DNA of 64,000 nt, taken from Candidatus Blautia faecipullorum. Lineage in GTDB: Bacteria; Bacillota; Clostridia; Lachnospirales; Lachnospiraceae. The notes under the pieces are model-generated. The model saw only the letters and a list, made by a program, of their open reading frames with translations. It made no database searches and was not told where the DNA came from. The position numbers were made by a program, and so were the translations under genes. The stretch is taken from the NCBI GenBank assembly GCA_019115125.1, contig DXEG01000036.1:89436-153435 (forward strand), in the 5' to 3' direction. Positions 62,365 through 64,000 of the stretch are shown here, one piece after another. Position 1 is the first letter of the stretch; the number at the start of each line of letters is the position of its first letter.

Positions 62365-63483
62365 ATGTCAAAATTTTTGAAGTTTATTGTACATTTTGTG
62401 ATTGTATGTACGATTATACTGGTGCTGGCGCTGGCGCTTCCGCCGTTTTTCGGAATAACTACGGAAATTGTGGACAGCTCGGAAAAAGCGACGAACCTGC
62501 CTCTGGGCTCCGTTACCTACGCGATTCCCGTAAGGACAGAGGAGGTCGGCTCCGGGACGCCTATTCTTGTAGACGACGAGGGCGGCAAATATCGTTACAA
62601 TCTGGTAAGCGTTGATACGCAGACCGGAACCGGTACGGTGGTCGATCCGTATGGTTCCGCAGCAGAATCGATCAACGTGTCAGTGAAAAACTGGGTTCCG
62701 AAGGTTGTGGTTACAATCGGCCTGGTCGGATATCTTCTGGTGGCTACCGAGAGCATTGAGGGACTGATCGTCATTGGCCTGGTGATCCTGTTCCTGATCA
62801 TTCTCTATGTGATAGCGGAGCTCTGCAGGAAGGATAAAGAAGTTCTGGACGAGTACGAGGATCTTCGCGGAGACCGCAGACATGTAAAGACAAAAAAAGA
62901 ATTAAAGATGGAAGAAAAAGCCAGAGAGAAGCGGATGCAGGAAGAGGACAGAGAGCTTCTGTATGGTGAAAAGGCCCGCAGGAAGCAGGCAAAAAAAGAA
63001 GAAAAAGAGAGAAGGAAGAAGATCCGTACAGGAGGCTTTGTGGACGAGATCTATGAAGACGATCTGGACGACGGCAGAGACGAAACAGTAAGAACAGAAC
63101 AGAAACCTGAACGGAGACCGGAGAATGTACAGGCGGCGACCAGTGAAGCCCATGAGCTGCTGAAGAAAGAAATCGCGGCGGCAACTGCGGAAGAAGCCGT
63201 TACCATGGACGTTCCGGATAACCTGACGGAGCAGCTTCCGAGCTTCCGGGAGCTTCAGGAAGAGCGGCACAGAATGCGCCGGGAGGAAGAGCTCTGGCAG
63301 GAGGAAACTCATGCTGAGATCAAAAAGCTGGCGATTCCTTCCTATACCGCCGCGCAGCTTGCGGAAAAAGCAAAAAGGTCGGGCGATACGCCGGATATCG
63401 TGAGAGACTCCATCACAAAGGTAACACTTTTCGACTATTCTGATATTATCAGCGCAGAGGAAGAGGAAATCGAAGAGGACTAA
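62365..63483 (+). CDS. Membrane protein with long charged cytosolic tail, unknown function
   Basis: A 372-residue protein. It has an N-terminal helix (about 5-29), an outside beta-rich segment (about 30-110; LPLGSVTYAIPVRTEEVGSG, TQTGTGTVVDP) that recalls the outer part of SipW-type signal peptidases but shows no catalytic Ser-Lys/His pair, and a second membrane region (about 115-157). A highly charged, probably coiled-coil tail follows (about 160-372; KMEEKAREKRMQEEDREL, EEKERRKKIRTGGF). ATG 62365 is preceded by GAGGGATATTG. Similar proteins lie near rpsJ in Lachnospiraceae; I do not know a role. The signal-peptidase likeness is only an inference. Confidence 0.65.
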   Translation: MSKFLKFIVHFVIVCTIILVLALALPPFFGITTEIVDSSEKATNLPLGSVTYAIPVRTEEVGSGTPILVDDEGGKYRYNLVSVDTQTGTGTVVDPYGSAAESINVSVKNWVPKVVVTIGLVGYLLVATESIEGLIVIGLVILFLIILYVIAELCRKDKEVLDEYEDLRGDRRHVKTKKELKMEEKAREKRMQEEDRELLYGEKARRKQAKKEEKERRKKIRTGGFVDEIYEDDLDDGRDETVRTEQKPERRPENVQAATSEAHELLKKEIAAATAEEAVTMDVPDNLTEQLPSFRELQEERHRMRREEELWQEETHAEIKKLAIPSYTAAQLAEKAKRSGDTPDIVRDSITKVTLFDYSDIISAEEEEIEED

Positions 63484-63493
63484 AGAGAAAAGG

Positions 63494-63536
63494 ACACAGA
63501 GGAAACAGGCGGAAGCAGATTTCCTCTGTGTTTTTA
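63494..63536 (+). terminator. Terminator of the membrane protein gene
   Basis: The stem ACACAGAGGAAA/TTTCCTCTGTGT is followed by TTTTATT. A degenerate ATAGGAAAGT sequence related to the 45390 repeat follows. Confidence 0.9.
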
Positions 63537-63689
63537 TTATAGGAAAGTGTTCCGGATTGTTCTAAGCTGTAATATGCGGCCGGTTGCATGTGGATTTATG
63601 ACTGCATGCAGCAGTCCGCGTCTGGTATGCAAAGTGAGCTGCGCTCTTTGCTATGTATGGGAAAAAATACAAAAAATAAAAAAAAACAC

Positions 63690-63718
63690 TTGCATATAAA
63701 AGAATCATTGTGTATACT
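63690..63718 (+). promoter_or_regulatory. Promoter of the S10 ribosomal operon
   Basis: TTGCAT at 63690-63695 and TATACT at 63713-63718, 17-bp spacer, preceded by an A-tract rich UP-like region (63660-63688). Confidence 0.8.
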
Positions 63719-63725
63719 AATATCT

Positions 63726-63946
63726 GCTGTGACATGATAGCTATGAAACGCGAGGTTGCTGCCGAAAAGGCAGGTTTTCCGTGGAGCGAATGTCAAGTTG
63801 GGAAACTGACGACAAGTCACTGTACAAGTTCAAAGACCATCTTGGGATGGGCGTGTGAAAGGATGTCTAAGGACACACACGGAGATGTGTACAGTCGCCG
63901 CTTGTCGTACTGCATAATTGAGTACGAATAGGAGGAGACTTTTTTT
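63726..63946 (+). ncRNA. Structured leader of the S10 (rpsJ) ribosomal protein operon
   Basis: About 220 nt of leader with several complementary stretches: the hairpin CTGCC-GAAAA-GGCAG near 63760, a long-range helix where ACGACAAG and ACTGTACA (63810-63827) pair with TGTACAGT and CTTGTCGT (about 63890-63909), an enclosed GTGTG/CACAC stem, and a final hairpin CGTACT/AGTACG just before the ribosome site AGGAGGAG. This resembles an autogenous r-protein leader or an attenuator. No Rfam family could be assigned by eye, and the fold is inferred. Confidence 0.65.
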
Positions 63947-64000
63947 ATGGCAAATCAGGTAATGAGAATCACATTAAAGGCTTACGATCATCAGTTAGTA
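63947..64000 (+). CDS. rpsJ: 30S ribosomal protein S10, first 18 residues (3' end outside window)
   Basis: ATG 63947 after AGGAGGAG. The start MANQVMRITLKAYDHQLV agrees with S10, which also works with NusB in antitermination. It is the expected first gene of the S10-spc ribosomal operon; the gene runs off the window. Confidence 0.95.
   Translation, partial: MANQVMRITLKAYDHQLV

Noticed and set aside
63710-63931. 73-codon frame in the rpsJ leader
   Set aside because: It lies in the structured leader, starts without a ribosome site, and its sequence is explained by RNA pairing.

Overview
The window is typical of a spore-forming, low-to-mid GC Firmicute of the Lachnospiraceae (gut Clostridia). 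The grounds are spore genes (an alpha/beta SASP, spoIIAA-spoIIAB-sigF, a spoVA cluster), AddAB recombination helicase-nuclease, a T-box in front of valS, the murB-rapZ-whiA-HPr order, and a GPH symporter next to cytosolic glycoside hydrolases. No species can be named from sequence alone. No tRNA, rRNA, CRISPR array, integrase or intact insertion sequence was seen.

Layout. 1-12.8 kb is chromosomal backbone: the 3' end of NAD synthetase, a divergent membrane-anchored FMN_bind-like protein, addB-addA, an rRNA m5C methyltransferase, a PadR-DUF1700-DUF4097-PspC envelope-stress type unit, and a SASP gene. 12.8-38.4 kb is an accessory block, visibly more A/T-rich, with two AraC regulators, three GH3 enzymes (two circularly permuted), a clan GH-A enzyme, a GH94 phosphorylase, a GPH symporter, a GH78 rhamnosidase, a GH35-like enzyme, then a sparse right end with LytTR-DUF3021, an arginase-family gene, an Rpn-type nuclease and gene relics. 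38.4-64 kb returns to backbone: cdd-pdp, an ABC transporter with a giant coiled-coil permease, T-box-valS, an LTA-synthase-like protein, folC, a zinc-ribbon/TPR protein, spoIIA, spoVA, tcdA, murB-rapZ-whiA-HPr, an unknown membrane protein, and the leader and first codons of rpsJ (start of the S10 ribosomal operon).

How the accessory block may work. None of the glycosidases has an evident signal peptide, so substrates are probably small glycosides imported by the GPH symporter and cut in the cytosol by rhamnosidase, beta-glucosidases/xylosidases, a GH35-like enzyme and a GH94 phosphorylase. Three transcription starts in the block (ahead of the first GH3, the GH-A/GH94 pair and the symporter) share the same promoter geometry: two direct TTACAAT-like half-sites 20 bp apart, then exactly 20 nt, then a -10 box. 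This looks like the operator of one of the two AraC regulators, most likely the 398-residue one encoded divergently from the GH-A gene. That inferred regulon is the strongest undescribed signal in the window.

The block is bracketed by a perfect 22-bp direct repeat (12785-12806 and 38402-38423). At the left it is the 3' arm of the SASP terminator; at the right it is an orphan half without its partner arm, which suggests insertion into, or duplication of, that terminator.
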